Assembly: GCA_009780285.1 (NCBI GenBank)
Contig: WRAL01000090.1
Coordinates: 1-6,472, forward strand
Length of the DNA stretch: 6,472 bases
Source of the DNA: Treponema sp.
GTDB taxonomy: Bacteria > Spirochaetota > Spirochaetia > Treponematales > Breznakiellaceae
Direction: 5' to 3'
This document shows positions 5,366 to 6,472 of the stretch, one piece after another; position 1 is the first letter of the stretch; each line of letters starts with the position of its first letter. A program made the translations under genes and the position numbers. The notes below the pieces were generated by a model that saw nothing but the letters and a program-made list of their open reading frames with translations, made no database searches and was not told the origin of the DNA.

Positions 5366-6285
5366 TGCGACCCCTTTCGCTTTTCGATAAGCGCGAAATA
5401 AATTTCCTCGAGGGAAGGCTTTCGCGCCGTTACCTCGTACACTTTTCCCCCGCCCTCTACGATGCTTTTTACCAGCGCCGGGATTTCCTCCCGCGACGCG
5501 ACGTCCCAATGCGCAAGCTCGCCTTCCCTGCGGAACGGCAAGCCGGCTGGCGGGCTGAAAGCCCGAAGGTTAGCGGCGCGAATCGTAACGGTGATCCCGG
5601 AAGAAACCTGGGCGCGCAGATCGTCGAGGGATCCCAGCGCGAGCAAGGAGCCCTCGCTTATAAGGCCGTATTCGCTGCAGACTTCCTCGGCGTACCTAAG
5701 CTGATGCGTGCAAAGAAAAACAGTGGTTCCCAGATCGCGCGCGAGCTCCTTTATCATATTGTTAACGTTTTGCGCGCTTTCGGGATCGAGGCCGGAAGTT
5801 GGCTCGTCGAGAAACAGGACTTTCGGCCTGTGGATCATCGCGCGCGCCAGCGAAAGCCTTTGTCGCATTCCGGTCGAATAGGTCGAAAGCTTTCCGTCCT
5901 TCGCGTCGATAAGATCGAGGCGCGCGAGGATTTCCACGGCCCGCCGCGCGCTCTCGCTCGCGGCGACTCCAAAAAGCTCGCCGAAAAAGACCAGGTTTTG
6001 AAGGCCGGTAAGGTTATTATACATTTGCGCCTTTTCCGTTACCACGCCGCAGAGCGCGTGGGCCTTCTCCGGCTCGCGCCAAGGGTCGATGCCGAAAACA
6101 CTGCACGACCCTTCCGTCGCGCAGAGCATTCCGTTAAGGAGCTTTACGGCGGTCGTTTTTCCGGCGCCGTTCGGCCCCAGAAAGCCGAAGATTCCGCCCT
6201 CGTTAATGGAAAAGGACGCGCGGTTCAGGGCGAGCTTGTCCCCCGCGTAGGCCTTGGTCAGCCCTTCGGCAATAACGGCTTTCAT
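5362..6285 (-). CDS. ABC transporter ATP-binding protein (ABC-2 exporter type)
   Basis: The 307-residue cytoplasmic ATPase has every nucleotide-binding motif: Walker A GPNGAGKTT (37-45), signature STGMRQR (137-143), Walker B KVLFLDEP (155-162), D-loop SGLD (164-167) and switch histidine His194 in CTH. STGM replaces the classical SGGQ, as is common in CcmA/NatA-like exporters. At the Q-loop, VVTEKAQMY (81-89), Glu84 appears to replace the usual glutamine. A C-terminal extension (about 225-300, ending in PSLEEIYFAL) is typical of this subfamily. It powers the permease encoded next. The ATG at 6285 lacks a Shine-Dalgarno but follows a promoter directly. It is the first gene of a two-gene operon. 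Function as an exporter is firm at family level, but the substrate is not known. Confidence 0.95.
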   Translation of the reverse strand: MKAVIAEGLTKAYAGDKLALNRASFSINEGGIFGFLGPNGAGKTTAVKLLNGMLCATEGSCSVFGIDPWREPEKAHALCGVVTEKAQMYNNLTGLQNLVFFGELFGVAASESARRAVEILARLDLIDAKDGKLSTYSTGMRQRLSLARAMIHRPKVLFLDEPTSGLDPESAQNVNNMIKELARDLGTTVFLCTHQLRYAEEVCSEYGLISEGSLLALGSLDDLRAQVSSGITVTIRAANLRAFSPPAGLPFRREGELAHWDVASREEIPALVKSIVEGGGKVYEVTARKPSLEEIYFALIEKRKGSQ

Positions 6286-6293
6286 TGTTTTTT

Positions 6294-6322
6294 ACGGTAA
6301 CGGGCTTGGCGGGAAAAGTCAA
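6294..6322 (-). promoter_or_regulatory. Sigma70-type promoter for the ABC exporter operon
   Basis: On the minus strand TTGACT (6317-6322) and TACCGT (6294-6299) are separated by 17 bases. Only eight bases, AAAAAACA, separate the -10 box from the ATG at 6285, so the transcript should begin zero to three bases before the start codon. The -35 is near consensus and the -10 weaker. No Shine-Dalgarno is present, consistent with a leaderless message. Confidence 0.65.
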
Positions 6323-6340
6323 GCGGAGGGCGGGCCTCGC

Positions 6341-6365
6341 GGCCTTTTGATTGATGGCCTTTGAT
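6341..6365. repeat. Short imperfect tandem repeat upstream of the exporter promoter
   Basis: GGCCTTTTGAT (6341-6351) is followed by GGCCTTTGAT (6356-6365), 15 bases apart and differing by one T. The site lies about 19 bases upstream of the -35 box. It could be a regulator site, but two short units may arise by chance. Confidence 0.3.
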
Positions 6366-6401
6366 CGGGGGGCCCCGACGCTCAGCCGCGCGCGGGACCT
6401 C

Positions 6402-6429
6402 GGTCATGTCGCTGCGCTCCAAATGCCCT
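6402..6429. repeat. Imperfect inverted repeat, possible copy 2 of a dispersed intergenic element
   Basis: GGTCAT (6402-6407) faces ATGCCC (6423-6428) with one mismatch in the stem. CGCTGC, five bases, then AAATGCCCT matches the element at 3769-3801 apart from that five-base insertion. Both copies are intergenic and upstream of an operon promoter. Confidence 0.4.
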
Positions 6430-6461
6430 CGGCGCCCGCGCGCCCGCCAGCCGCAGGGCAT
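6423..6461. repeat. GC-rich hairpin at the right edge
   Basis: ATGCCCT (6423-6429) pairs with AGGGCAT (6455-6461). CGGC (6430-6433) then pairs with GCCG (6450-6453), with C6454 bulged, giving an 11-bp stem and a 16-base loop. No T-run follows on either strand, so it does not look like an intrinsic terminator. It overlaps the possible dispersed element, and a gene may begin or end beyond the edge. Nothing else was seen in the rest of 6286-6472. Confidence 0.45.
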
Positions 6462-6472
6462 ACGCGCGAGGG

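Noticed and set aside
5365..6300. Plus-strand open frame of 311 codons opposite the ABC ATPase
   Set aside because: It is fully antisense to a gene with all ATPase motifs and encodes a low-complexity basic protein without family features.

Overview
The window looks like chromosomal DNA from a fairly GC-rich bacterium, roughly 60% G+C in the long genes. The best guess is a spirochaete of the Treponema type. The grounds are two predicted lipoproteins with loose spirochaete-style lipoboxes, an ABC ATPase of a kind I associate with Treponema and clostridia, and a 463-residue protein that matches only spirochaete-type hypothetical proteins in my memory. This assignment is inference and no search was run.

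Layout from right to left along the minus strand. At 6285-4550 a two-gene operon encodes an ABC-2 type exporter: ATPase, then permease, overlapping as ATGA. A promoter at 6294-6322 ends almost at the ATPase start codon. At 4540-3906, on the opposite strand, lies a compact vapBC toxin-antitoxin pair. It is much more AT-rich than its surroundings, has its own promoter, and is bracketed by a perfect 60-bp direct repeat copied from the 3' end of the permease gene. At 3563-1 a second minus-strand operon follows: a cytoplasmic protein of unknown function, a family 5 (peptide/nickel type) solute-binding lipoprotein, and the N-terminal part of another lipoprotein that leaves the window. The promoter at 3571-3599 again puts the transcription start at or within a base or two of the ATG.

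How the parts relate. The exporter pair is self-contained, with unknown cargo. The binding lipoprotein and the following lipoprotein probably act together at the cell surface or periplasm in peptide capture, but no import permease is present here. The vapBC pair looks like a recent insertion between two resident operons, convergent with the exporter. The 60-bp repeat records the rearrangement and predicts a 917-bp excision.

The most notable observations are the repeat-bracketed vapBC islet, the fact that the repeat is read in frame with the downstream unknown gene, two promoters that imply leaderless mRNAs, and a possible dispersed intergenic repeat present twice. I saw no tRNA, rRNA, CRISPR array, insertion-sequence transposase or convincing intrinsic terminator.
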